Source: Streptomyces sp. CB02959
Lineage (GTDB): Bacteria > Actinomycetota > Actinomycetes > Streptomycetales > Streptomycetaceae
DNA: 64,000 nt
Assembly (NCBI RefSeq): GCF_002803155.1
Contig: NZ_NNBP01000009.1
Span: 1-64,000 of the forward strand
Reading direction: 5' to 3'
Every line of letters starts with the position of its first letter. The stretch's first letter is position 1. The notes beneath the pieces are model-generated. The model saw only the letters and a list, made by a program, of their open reading frames with translations. It was not told the DNA's origin and did not search any database. Made by a program: the position numbers and the translations under genes. Below, piece by piece: positions 8,468 to 15,783 of this stretch.

Positions 8468-8488
8468 GACGAACGGGTCCCCGGTCCT
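8426..8488 (-). repeat. 21-bp tandem repeat over the sigJ start
   Basis: Three units of 21 bp: 8426-8446 and 8447-8467 identical, 8468-8488 with two mismatches. The two identical copies each encode MTEDPFV, so sigJ opens with this heptapeptide twice and has two usable ATGs. Confidence 0.9.
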
Positions 8489-9063
8489 GCCGTCGGTGCC
8501 ACGCCGGAGTTCTCGGAGCGCGCGGCCAGCGGAACCTCACAGGCCGCGGAGAAGCCCTGCGACTGGATCCCGAGTGCCGTGTTGTTCCTGGTCGCCAGGT
8601 TGACGAAGGCGATGAAGGCGGTGAGTTCGATCAGCGCCGCCGAGCCGAGCCGGTCGAGCAGGCTCGCCGACAGCTCGTCGGTGACGGTCGGCGGCGTGCT
8701 CGTCATCGCCTCGGCATACTCCAGTACCTCCCGCTCCAGCGGCGTGAACACCTCCGACTCCCGCCACCGCGGCACCTGGCTCGCCTTGGCCAGGTCCAGA
8801 TTCTGGTTCTGTGCCTGGAAGTAGCCGGTGTCGAGGCACCAACTGCACCCGACCTGCGCCGCGACGGCCATGTGCGCGAACGACTTGAGGCTCTCGTCGG
8901 CCGCGGCCCACTTGCCCACCTTGGCCCCGAACTCCAGGTTGTCCATGGCGACTTCGGGACTGTGCCACGTGACCTCGACCGGTTCGGGCACGGCACCGAG
9001 CTGCTTGGTCATGCTCTCCGCGAGCTCCGCGGGAAGCTCCGCCTTCGGAACGCGTAGCGCCAT
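8464..9063 (-). CDS. Carboxymuconolactone decarboxylase / AhpD-like protein
   Basis: A 199-residue protein of the CMD/alkylhydroperoxidase-like superfamily. The redox pair lies in GCSWCLDTG (CxxC), preceded by the helix carrying KSFAHMAVAAQ. Members act as peroxidases or decarboxylases. The ATG at 9063 has GGAGAG five bases upstream. Its TGA overlaps the sigJ ATG (ATGA), so the two are translationally coupled. CMD, oxidoreductase or epimerase genes are the usual partners and targets of ECF41 sigma factors (established for the group), and this pair fits exactly. Confidence 0.9.
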   Translation of the reverse strand: MALRVPKAELPAELAESMTKQLGAVPEPVEVTWHSPEVAMDNLEFGAKVGKWAAADESLKSFAHMAVAAQVGCSWCLDTGYFQAQNQNLDLAKASQVPRWRESEVFTPLEREVLEYAEAMTSTPPTVTDELSASLLDRLGSAALIELTAFIAFVNLATRNNTALGIQSQGFSAACEVPLAARSENSGVAPTAGPGTRSS

Positions 9064-9132
9064 GATGTCTCTCCTTGTGCATCGGCTTGTGCATCGGCCG
9101 GTACGTCGGCCTGTTTGCCTGTCTGCCATGAA

Positions 9133-9159
9133 GACACCGCCGGGCCCGAGAATGTGACA
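9133..9159 (-). promoter_or_regulatory. ECF41-type promoter of the CMD-sigJ operon
   Basis: On the minus strand TGTCACA is followed by exactly 16 bases and TGTC. The ECF41 consensus as I recall it is TGTCACA-N16-CGTC, so only one base differs. It lies about 70 bases upstream of the decarboxylase ATG. Confidence 0.75.
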
Positions 9160-9235
9160 ACCACCGCGTCGACCTCGGCGGCGTTCGTCGATCTCCGTGC
9201 GGCGACGGTGCGGAGGCCGTTGCCGAACGGGCGCA

Positions 9236-9241
9236 TAGGAT
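9236..9241 (+). promoter_or_regulatory. Leaderless -10 box (TAGGAT) of the VOC gene
   Basis: TAGGAT with seven bases to the ATG at 9249. No ribosome site precedes the gene. Confidence 0.4.
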
Positions 9242-9248
9242 CGCCGGC

Positions 9249-9989
9249 ATGGCACTGCGACCTGTCCAGGTGAACATCAAGGCTCTTGACGGCTCGGCCG
9301 TCGGCCGGTTCTGGGCGGAGGCGCTCGGCTGGCGTGCCTACCACCCCGGTGTGACCACCTACGTCGGCCCCGGCGGCGGCCCCGTGTGGCCGGACCCGGT
9401 CTCCCTCTGCATCGACATCGTTCCCGTCCCGGAACCCAAGACGACAACCAAGAACCGGGTGCACCTCGATCTCGCCACCACCTCCGCGGCCCATCAGGCG
9501 GAGTTGGTCGCGCGCCTCCGGGCTCTCGGCGCGACGCCCACCCACGTGGGCCAGGGCGACGTGCCGTGGACGGTCCTCGCCGACCCCGAGGGCAACGAGT
9601 TCTGCGTGCTGGAGCCGCGGGAGACCTACCGGGACACCGGGCCGATCGCCGCGGTGGTGGTCGACTGCGCGGACCCGCGGGCCATGGCCGGGTTCTGGGG
9701 CGAGGCGACGGACTGGACCCTGCACGAGGTGACCGACGACCTTGCGGTGCTGCGCTCCGCCAAGGGCATCGGCCCGTATCTCGAATTCCTCCGCACGCCC
9801 GGCGTGAAGACCGGCCCGGACCGCGTCCATCTTGACCTGCTGCCGTACCCCGGTGACGACAAGGCAGCGGAGGTGGCCCGGCTGCGGGCCCTCGGCGCCA
9901 CCGACCTCGACCTCGGCCAGGGCGACGTCCCGTGGACATGCCTGGCCGACCCGGAGGGCCACGAGTTCTGCGTCCTCGCCCCGTCCTGA
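9249..9989 (+). CDS. Two-domain VOC (glyoxalase-like) protein
   Basis: A 246-residue protein made of two VOC modules (~1-120 and ~125-245), clearly an internal duplication. Both modules end with nearly the same stretch, GQGDVPWT followed by LADPEG and EFCVL. VOC proteins bind a divalent metal or ligand between paired modules and serve as dioxygenases, glyoxalases or antibiotic-binding proteins. The conserved E of EFCVL is a typical metal ligand. The substrate is unknown. The gene is divergent from the CMD-sigJ operon and convergent with the Endo H-like gene. Confidence 0.88.
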   Translation: MALRPVQVNIKALDGSAVGRFWAEALGWRAYHPGVTTYVGPGGGPVWPDPVSLCIDIVPVPEPKTTTKNRVHLDLATTSAAHQAELVARLRALGATPTHVGQGDVPWTVLADPEGNEFCVLEPRETYRDTGPIAAVVVDCADPRAMAGFWGEATDWTLHEVTDDLAVLRSAKGIGPYLEFLRTPGVKTGPDRVHLDLLPYPGDDKAAEVARLRALGATDLDLGQGDVPWTCLADPEGHEFCVLAPS

Positions 9990-10140
9990 CACGCAGCCCT
10001 GAAGCGCAGCCCTTACGTGGAGCCCTTACGACGAAGAAGCGGCCGGGGAGTTGCCCACCTGGCGGCACTCCCTGCCGTCCGTGCGCAACCACCCCGGCCG
10101 CTACCCTCGCCTCGATCCGGCTCCGGATCCGCCGGTGATC

Positions 10141-10164
10141 CGCCGATGTGCTGTCGGATCGGCG
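10141..10164 (-). terminator. Hairpin after the Endo H-like gene
   Basis: 7-bp perfect inverted repeat (10141-10147 with 10158-10164, 10-base loop) abutting the stop codon at 10165. It is the likely terminator, without a U-tract. Confidence 0.45.
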
Positions 10165-11079
10165 TTACGGGGTGTAGACGGCGTCGCTGCCGTACAGCTC
10201 CTTGGTGAAACCGGAGATGTAGTCGTGCTGGTCGGAACCGTCCAGGTCGTAGGTCAGGTACACGCCATAGCCTTCACCCACGGTTCGCCGGGCAAGGTCG
10301 GCTGCGGTGCTCGGAGACGTGGCTCCGATCTGGACCGCTGCCGGGGACAGGTTCGCCTTGGGCAGCCGGATGCTCGGTACCTGCCACGACCCGTACCACG
10401 GGTTCCACGCGTAGTTGAACTTCGACGAGATGTCCACGCCGCCGTAGGACAGCCGGTCCGCCGACGGGCCGATGCTGTACAGGGAGACGAGCTTGTCGGG
10501 CATGTAGTCACGCAGCGCGGAGACCAGGTAGACGAAAGAGCTGTCGTTGGGCTGTCCCGTGCCGTTCTTCCCGTACTCGGCATACTCGTCGTCGAAGTCG
10601 ATGCCGTCCAGGCCGTACTTGCCGACGGTGTCGGACAACTGCTTGGCGAACGCCGAGGCTGCTTCCTTGGACGGGAAGTTGGCGAAGCCCGCGCCTTCGT
10701 GGTTGCCGAGCACCGACAGCATCACCTTGATGCCCTTGGCCTGCAGCGGTCGGATCTCGGTCGCCGCGTTGTCGAGGACGCGCTGGACGTTCTCGTTGAA
10801 GTACAGGTAGGCCGACTTCTTGGTGGCGTCGTAGTTGATGTTGGCGGCGAAGATGACCGCGACATCGAAGACGTTGGCGCCGCCCTCGGCCAGGGTGTAC
10901 TTGCCGACATTGAGCATGCTGTTGCGGTTCACCTCGACATAGGCCACCGAGGTGGGCCCCTTCTTGGCAGTTGCCGCCGCCGCAGGGGTGGTCGCCTTGG
11001 CGCCGGCTAAGAGCGCCGCTATGACCAGAAACGCAACCACAACCCTTCGCGTTGCGCCTCGACCAGAACTGAAAGTCAT
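10165..11079 (-). CDS. Secreted endo-beta-N-acetylglucosaminidase (Endo H-like, GH18)
   Basis: A 304-residue precursor. The signal peptide (RRVVVAFLVIAALLAG, then an Ala-rich cleavage zone near 37) precedes a GH18 catalytic barrel. LDGIDFDDEYAEYG carries the DxxDxDxE catalytic signature and closely resembles Streptomyces plicatus Endo H as I remember it. The length matches that family. Endo H cleaves the chitobiose core of high-mannose N-glycans, a eukaryotic substrate, outside the cell. The ATG at 11079 has GGGAG eight bases upstream. It sits at the edge of the lectin/pore-former island, so it may help to strip or harvest eukaryotic glycoproteins (inference). Confidence 0.92.
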   Translation of the reverse strand: MTFSSGRGATRRVVVAFLVIAALLAGAKATTPAAAATAKKGPTSVAYVEVNRNSMLNVGKYTLAEGGANVFDVAVIFAANINYDATKKSAYLYFNENVQRVLDNAATEIRPLQAKGIKVMLSVLGNHEGAGFANFPSKEAASAFAKQLSDTVGKYGLDGIDFDDEYAEYGKNGTGQPNDSSFVYLVSALRDYMPDKLVSLYSIGPSADRLSYGGVDISSKFNYAWNPWYGSWQVPSIRLPKANLSPAAVQIGATSPSTAADLARRTVGEGYGVYLTYDLDGSDQHDYISGFTKELYGSDAVYTP

Positions 11080-11286
11080 GTACCGATCTCCCGTCGATGG
11101 GGGGCACCGTGAACTTGCCCCGGGCGGACGCATCCTAGGCAGGGCGCATGCCCCTGGATCCGCACTCATCCTGCTCGAAGGTGCACCGTTGCCGATCGCT
11201 CCCCGCACCCACGGCCCGGAGGACCTGGCGGGGCACGACGGCCGATCCTGTGGCATCCTCCCCGCGGTCGAGCCCCAGGACTCGGA

Positions 11287-11320
11287 AAAGCCCCGCCCGG
11301 CCAAAGCCGAACGGGGCTTT
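11287..11320 (-). terminator. Terminator between the C2-like gene and the Endo H-like gene
   Basis: 9-bp arms (11287-11295 and 11312-11320) with a 16-base loop. Read leftward they are followed by TTTTCC. This 337-bp gap (11080-11416) otherwise holds only the upstream region of the Endo H-like gene, where I recognise no operator. Confidence 0.7.
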
Positions 11321-11416
11321 CCACTACCTCACAGGAACCAATGCGCCCGAGTACCCCCGAACTCGGGCTGGTCAACCTACGACCGGCCGGCCCTCTCCCC
11401 CTACAGGCCGAACCGA

Positions 11417-11725
11417 CTACTCCACCGCAAACAGCAGCCTGTACTCGGCTCCATCCGCCCGGAAGTGCAGACTGCGCTCACCCGGCGTATCAGTGATCCA
11501 CTGCCTCCCGGGCCTGCCATCCCCGTCCGGTCCCCCGTCGTCCCAGAGAGAGACGGCAATCCTTCCCGTGAAGTCGCAGTCGTACTTGACGGTGTACATC
11601 CGGTCCCCCAACACCGTGCCGTTCCACACGGTGCCGCGATCCTGGACGACAAGCCTCGGCTCGTCGAAGCCGCTCCAGCCCTCAGTCGTGACGCACTTGA
11701 GCTTCTCCAGATACAGCTTGGCCAT
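11417..11725 (-). CDS. Small C2-like beta-sandwich protein, unknown function
   Basis: A 102-residue all-beta protein without a signal peptide. Aspartates cluster in loops (GFDEPRL, DCDF, WDDGGPDGDG) between strands, resembling C2-type Ca2+-binding sandwiches; this comparison is by eye only. Similar short domains that start with an LKC-TTE-W motif and a following DEP occur in streptomycete proteins, as far as I recall. The ATG at 11725 has AGGGGA upstream. A U-tract terminator follows. It lies between the Endo H-like glycosidase and the NHL-lectin gene. Confidence 0.6.
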   Translation of the reverse strand: MAKLYLEKLKCVTTEGWSGFDEPRLVVQDRGTVWNGTVLGDRMYTVKYDCDFTGRIAVSLWDDGGPDGDGRPGRQWITDTPGERSLHFRADGAEYRLLFAVE

Positions 11726-12068
11726 ACCGTCCCCTGTGAAGGATCCTTCCCGACACTCCACACTCTGTCGGACCTCGATAAACGATCACTAAACGATCGG
11801 GCATGGCATTCATCGCCAAATCGGCGGTACAGCCGCGGCCGGCTCGCCTGAGGTTACCCACGTCGCGACGTTCCAGACCAGACGGATCCGCGAGCAGCTT
11901 CACGTCCGGCGCCTTCGGGCCCAACTGCCCTGCCAATAAGGCGCGTTGACGTCGCACTTCATGAGGATCACTCGGAAGTGTACTTGTCAACCCGATGCTC
12001 CTGTGACTTTCTGGAATCAACCGACAACCGCCAGTAGTAGGCGGTCGGTTAACGGTGAAGGGATGACG
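11726..12068 (+). promoter_or_regulatory. Upstream region of the NHL-lectin gene with a leader hairpin
   Basis: No gene seen in these 343 bases. A hairpin at 12019-12050 has an outer stem AACCGA/TCGGTT, a 3-base bulge and an inner stem CCGCC/GGCGG with a 7-base loop. It ends eight bases before the AAGGG ribosome site of the next gene, so it could shape translation or mRNA stability. Confidence 0.45.
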
Positions 12069-13595
12069 ATGAGCAATGCCCAGGCGGCAACCACGGGTGG
12101 CGAGGACTCGGCCCCTCCGATCAGCACGGTCGCGGGGACCGGAGTCGCCGGGTTCAAAGGGGACAACGATCCGGCCGTTGCGGCTCAGTTGAACCGCCCG
12201 TACGGGATCGCGGTGGACAGCACCGGCACCCTCTACTTCTCCGACCACAGCAACCACCGGGTCCGGAAGATCACGACCGACGGGAAGATCAGCACGGTCG
12301 CGGGCATTGGATCCGCAGGCTACCGGGGCGACAACGGCCCTGCCCTCTCGGCCCAACTGAACGGCCCGCGCGAGGTGGCGGTGGACAGCGCAGGCGCCGT
12401 CTACATCACCGATGCCGGCAACCACCGGATCCGGAAGATCACAGCCGACGGGACGATCAGCACGGTCGCCGGCACGGGCACCGCGGGCTTCAGCGGCGAC
12501 GGCGGCCTCGCCACCGCCGCCCGGTTGAACCTCCCGCTCGGGGTGGCGGTGGACAGCACCGGCGTCCTCTACATCGCCGAGTACAACAACCACCGGGTCC
12601 GGAAGATCACGGCCGACGGGACGATCAGCACGGTCGCGGGGAACGGGACCGCGGGATCCAAGGGGGACGGCGGTCCAGCGGCTTCAGCCCAGTTGAATCG
12701 CCCGTTCGCGGTGGCGGTGGATGGCGCGGGCGACTTCTACATCGCCGATGCCCACAACCACCGGGTCCGGAAGGTCGTGGCCGATGGGACGATCAGCACG
12801 GTCGCCGGCACGGGCACCGCGGGCTTCAGCGGCGACGACGGCCCGGCAGCCTCGGCCCAGCTGAACCTCCCGTTGGGGGTGGTGGTGGACAGCGCCGGCA
12901 CCCTCTACATCGCCGACCACGCCAATCACCGGGTCCGGAAGGTCACGGCCGACGGGACGATCAGCACGGTCGCCGGCACGGGCACCGCGGGCTTCGGCGG
13001 CGACGACGGCCCGGCAGCCTCGGCCCAGCTGAACAAGCCGCTGGGGCTCGCTGTCGACTGCGTCGACACCCTCTATGTCGCCGACTACGACAACCACCGG
13101 ATTCGGAAGATCGCATCGGCGAAGCTGGCCGGGCTGCCCGATTCGGGCACGGTGGTCTCCTGGGCCAACGTCCGGAGCAGGTTGCGGATGGCGGTCCTGC
13201 GTGAGTCCACCAAGGACGGCGCCGAGGTCCACCAGGCCCTTGCCACCCCCAGGGCTCACCAGCGGTGGCGGCTGGTCGTGGCGGGCCAGGACAACGGCGA
13301 CGTCCTGTACAGGATCGAGAACGTACGCAGCGGCAAGGTCCTGGAGGTCGTCGGAGCACAGGAGCTGCACGGGGCGGTGGTCGCGCAACGCGCCTACGAG
13401 GGCGGGGACGCACACCACCAGCAGTGGAGGCTGATCCCGGTGGGCTCCGTGACCGGCACCCCGCGGGTGTACGAGATCGCGAACCGGAACAGCGGTCTGC
13501 TCCTACGGGTCGACACCAACGCCCGCACCGCGATCCAGCAGCACGGGGCGGAGGGCGACCACCGGGAACGGCAGTGGCAGCTGCTCCCCGTGTGA
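12069..13595 (+). CDS. Six-bladed NHL propeller fused to a ricin-type lectin
   Basis: 508 residues. Residues 18-353 are six NHL repeats of exactly 56 residues. Each has ISTVAG, then GFxGDxGPA, a QLN turn and YIADxxNHRVRK, predicting a closed six-bladed beta-propeller. Residues ~360-508 form a ricin B-like beta-trefoil with three units ending in QxW-type motifs (QRWRL, QQWRL, RQWQL). The propeller suggests protein binding, the trefoil sugar binding. There is no signal peptide or TM segment. The ATG at 12069 is chosen for spacing from AAGGG; ATG 12063 is possible. The gene is convergent with the pore-former operon, and the ricin-FG-GAP protein downstream has the same lectin-plus-propeller logic. 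Confidence 0.88.
   Translation: MSNAQAATTGGEDSAPPISTVAGTGVAGFKGDNDPAVAAQLNRPYGIAVDSTGTLYFSDHSNHRVRKITTDGKISTVAGIGSAGYRGDNGPALSAQLNGPREVAVDSAGAVYITDAGNHRIRKITADGTISTVAGTGTAGFSGDGGLATAARLNLPLGVAVDSTGVLYIAEYNNHRVRKITADGTISTVAGNGTAGSKGDGGPAASAQLNRPFAVAVDGAGDFYIADAHNHRVRKVVADGTISTVAGTGTAGFSGDDGPAASAQLNLPLGVVVDSAGTLYIADHANHRVRKVTADGTISTVAGTGTAGFGGDDGPAASAQLNKPLGLAVDCVDTLYVADYDNHRIRKIASAKLAGLPDSGTVVSWANVRSRLRMAVLRESTKDGAEVHQALATPRAHQRWRLVVAGQDNGDVLYRIENVRSGKVLEVVGAQELHGAVVAQRAYEGGDAHHQQWRLIPVGSVTGTPRVYEIANRNSGLLLRVDTNARTAIQQHGAEGDHRERQWQLLPV
12120..13127 (+). repeat. Six coding repeats of 168 bp (NHL blades)
   Basis: Units begin at 12120, 12288, 12456, 12624, 12792 and 12960 with ATCAGCACGGTCGC. 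The identical spacing and high DNA identity indicate recent internal duplication or gene conversion. Confidence 0.93.
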
Positions 13596-13601
13596 CACAC
13601 G

Positions 13602-13637
13602 CGAGGGGGCAGGGGCGAGATCGCCCCTGCCCCCTCG
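13602..13637. terminator. Bidirectional terminator between convergent genes
   Basis: 17-bp perfect inverted repeat (13602-13618 with 13621-13637) and a 2-base centre, between the stops of the NHL-lectin gene and the leftward partner gene. Confidence 0.85.
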
Positions 13638-13648
13638 GCATGCGGAAG

Positions 13649-14185
13649 CTACTCGGAACGGGACGGGCGGTCGGCGGTCGCCTTGGACGCCTTGGGAGCC
13701 TGCGCCTCGGGGGCCGAAGGGGCCTTGGGAGCCTGGGCCTCGGGAGCCTTGGGGGACTTGGGAGGCTGGGTGTAGTCGCTCTTCTTCGGCGTGTTCGCCA
13801 GGTCCTCGTCCTTCTGGAGGCCGTCGTGCTCCGTCACCGTCGAACTCGACTCCCGCATGCCGGCGGACGCCGCCGTGGACACCGAACCGGGATTCTGGGC
13901 GTACTGGGCCTGCGCGCCGGCCGACGCCTGGGTGGTCTGGATGAAGGAGCCGAGGAAGCCCAGGATGGCCCGAGCTTCGGGCGATGTCTCCTGCACGACC
14001 TTGGCCCGGGAGGAAGCCCCGTGGATCGAGTTGTTGAACAGGCTCGCGCTCGTGTCGTCGTAGGTGTCGTCGTCGGCGTCCTCGAAGTCGACGCCGGCCC
14101 CCGGCTGCGGCTTGGTGCCGTCGGTGGTCACTGAGAAGAGCCCCGCGCCCTTGCCCGCGAAGCCGAAGATGTTGTCGAACACCAT
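13649..14185 (-). CDS. Low-complexity partner protein downstream of the pore-former
   Basis: A 178-residue protein I do not recognise. The N-terminus (MVFDNIFGFAGKG) is followed by an acidic patch (DFEDADDDTYDD), then a middle with helical character (EARAILGFLGSFIQTTQ). The Pro/Lys/Ala tail from ~140 repeats APKAPSAPEAQ-like units, and the protein ends in RPSRSE. No signal peptide or cysteine. The ATG at 14185 has AGGGG eight bases upstream; a GTG three codons earlier leaves no room for a ribosome site. It starts 43 bases after the pore-former stop, so the two are co-transcribed. A carrier, chaperone or second toxin component is possible but unsupported. Confidence 0.7.
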   Translation of the reverse strand: MVFDNIFGFAGKGAGLFSVTTDGTKPQPGAGVDFEDADDDTYDDTSASLFNNSIHGASSRAKVVQETSPEARAILGFLGSFIQTTQASAGAQAQYAQNPGSVSTAASAGMRESSSTVTEHDGLQKDEDLANTPKKSDYTQPPKSPKAPEAQAPKAPSAPEAQAPKASKATADRPSRSE

Positions 14186-14228
14186 GTTTGTCACCCCTGG
14201 TCTCGTCGTGGCGGCGCCGCCCGCCCGG

Positions 14229-15374
14229 TCAAGGCTTCTTGTGCAGCTCTCGTTCGCTGCCGGTCAGGCTCTCGCCGTCGAACATCGTGTGGTGGACCTC
14301 CAGGGCGGAGACGACCTCGGCCAGCCCCTTCATACGGAAGCCGCCGGCCGCCAGGTCGAGGTCGCCGATGTCGCGGGCCACCAACCGGTTGAGACCGGGG
14401 TGGTCACCGGACTGCGGGGGCGCCAGTACCGCCACCGGCACGTCGTACATCACCGCGAGCAACCCGGAGAAGGTCACCGGGATCTCGTAGGAGTACTGCT
14501 TGCGGACACGCCGCTGCGTGACGATGGTCTCCACGCGGGAGCCCGGCGGGACCTTGCCGGAGATCTGCGAGTTCGAGGCCCAGCTGGTGGTCAGGGAGCC
14601 GCCGACGGAAGCCTGGATGCCCAGCATCAACTGGGCGTTGAGTTCCGCGTTGCCGGTGGCGCTGCCCATCGTCGTGAACGCCAGCGAATTGGTCACGGAG
14701 TTCGCCGCCGAGGCGGTCGCGGAGCCCGTCGCCGAGTTCGTCACCGAGTTCGTCGCGCCCGTCTCGGTGGCGTTCGCGTTGTCCACCCCGATGTCGTCCT
14801 TGCTGTTCTCATTGGTCACGGTGTTGGTGTTCTTGTTCTCCAGGCCGTTCTGAAGCTGCGTCTGAAGCTCCGCCCCGACCTCCGCCTGGAGCTGCGTCTG
14901 GAGGTCCAGCTGGAGCTGGTTCTGCAGTTGCAGCTGGAGCTCGGCGCTGACACTGCCGCCGAAGGTGAGCTGCGCCTCCCCCTGAAGCGACCATGTGACC
15001 TCGTTCGACACGGTGAACTCGACCGAGTCGGTGAAGTCCATCGAGGAATTCTGGCTGCGGTTGACATAGGTGCGCGAGGAGAACGTGTCGGGCGGGGGCT
15101 GGCCGACATTGCGCCGCTCCTCGATCAGCGGCTCCCCGAGGTTCATGTAGGCGAGCCACCCGAGTTTGAACGCGGACCCGGGGAAAGTGCCGAAGCTCGA
15201 CTTGTTCATGGAGAATCCGACGGGCTTGTGCCGCACACCGTAGTCGTCGACGTAGACCAGGCTGGGGTGGTCCAGGATGGACTGCCAGGTCTGCTCGATG
15301 TTGAGTTCCCGCAGGTTCTTCTTCGTCAGCGGCTGGCGCTTGACCCGTTCCAGGTTGTACGCGTTGGAAGGCAT
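14229..15374 (-). CDS. Aerolysin-like (ETX/MTX2-type) beta-pore-forming protein
   Basis: A 381-residue protein with the strand order of aerolysin-family pore-formers. A receptor/head part covers ~1-105. Ser/Thr-rich strands follow (SMDFTDSVEFTVSNEVTWSL, 111-130). An amphipathic insertion segment of alternating Leu/Gln and then Asn/Thr/Ala runs ~144-236. Return strands (SVGGSLTTSW) lead to the hallmark VPPGSRVETIV (275-285) and YEIPVTFSG. The insertion segment is much longer than the usual hairpin loop. No signal peptide is visible, so release by lysis or a non-Sec route is implied. The ATG at 15374 follows GAGGACGGGG. It is first gene of an operon with the 178-residue protein and divergent from two lectin-like genes. 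The family call rests on pattern only. Confidence 0.72.
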   Translation of the reverse strand: MPSNAYNLERVKRQPLTKKNLRELNIEQTWQSILDHPSLVYVDDYGVRHKPVGFSMNKSSFGTFPGSAFKLGWLAYMNLGEPLIEERRNVGQPPPDTFSSRTYVNRSQNSSMDFTDSVEFTVSNEVTWSLQGEAQLTFGGSVSAELQLQLQNQLQLDLQTQLQAEVGAELQTQLQNGLENKNTNTVTNENSKDDIGVDNANATETGATNSVTNSATGSATASAANSVTNSLAFTTMGSATGNAELNAQLMLGIQASVGGSLTTSWASNSQISGKVPPGSRVETIVTQRRVRKQYSYEIPVTFSGLLAVMYDVPVAVLAPPQSGDHPGLNRLVARDIGDLDLAAGGFRMKGLAEVVSALEVHHTMFDGESLTGSERELHKKP

Positions 15375-15783
15375 TCCCCGTCCTCAACTGATCTGGTCGA
15401 ACCGCGCTCGGCGAAATGTAAACAGACATCTGCGCACGTTCCGAAAATCGAACGTAGCACGGGGTCCATTGCCCGGGAAGGCGCCTCCGCACATCACGCC
15501 CATTCGAGTGATAAAGGCTCGACTTCCGTCCTCAACTCGTCCTGGACGGAGGTAAGTTGACTCACCGTCGGCCACTCGATCGATGCCCCTCCGACCGTCC
15601 TGTCCGTGAATGTTGCGACCTCAACCGTTTCCTTGGGCGAGGGCATTCGCTTCGGTCATTAAATTCGTTTCGGAGTCGTTTCGATCGAGGGCCATTGGGC
15701 CTGCGGTAACGCCGCGGGACAAACCACTGAACTGAGCGCCTGACGCGTTGTTCTCCACATTCAGAACAGGTGAGGTTTCCGCG
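15375..15783. promoter_or_regulatory. Divergent promoter region of the pore-former and lectin operons
   Basis: 409 bases without a gene, less GC-rich than the surroundings. A 20-bp palindrome, ACGTTC-N8-GAACGT, lies at 15436-15455. Leftward, TACATT (complement of 15415-15420) could be a -10 box about 40 bases before the pore-former ATG. No recognised regulator motif. Confidence 0.4.

Noticed and set aside
12120..13127. Regular repeats as a CRISPR array
   Set aside because: The 168-bp units are in one reading frame and encode NHL blades; there are no short direct repeats with unique spacers.
15436..15455. ACGTTC-N8-GAACGT as a known SOS or heat-shock box
   Set aside because: LexA boxes in Gram-positive bacteria have GAAC-N4-GTTC and CIRCE is longer; neither fits. 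It is kept only as an unnamed palindrome.
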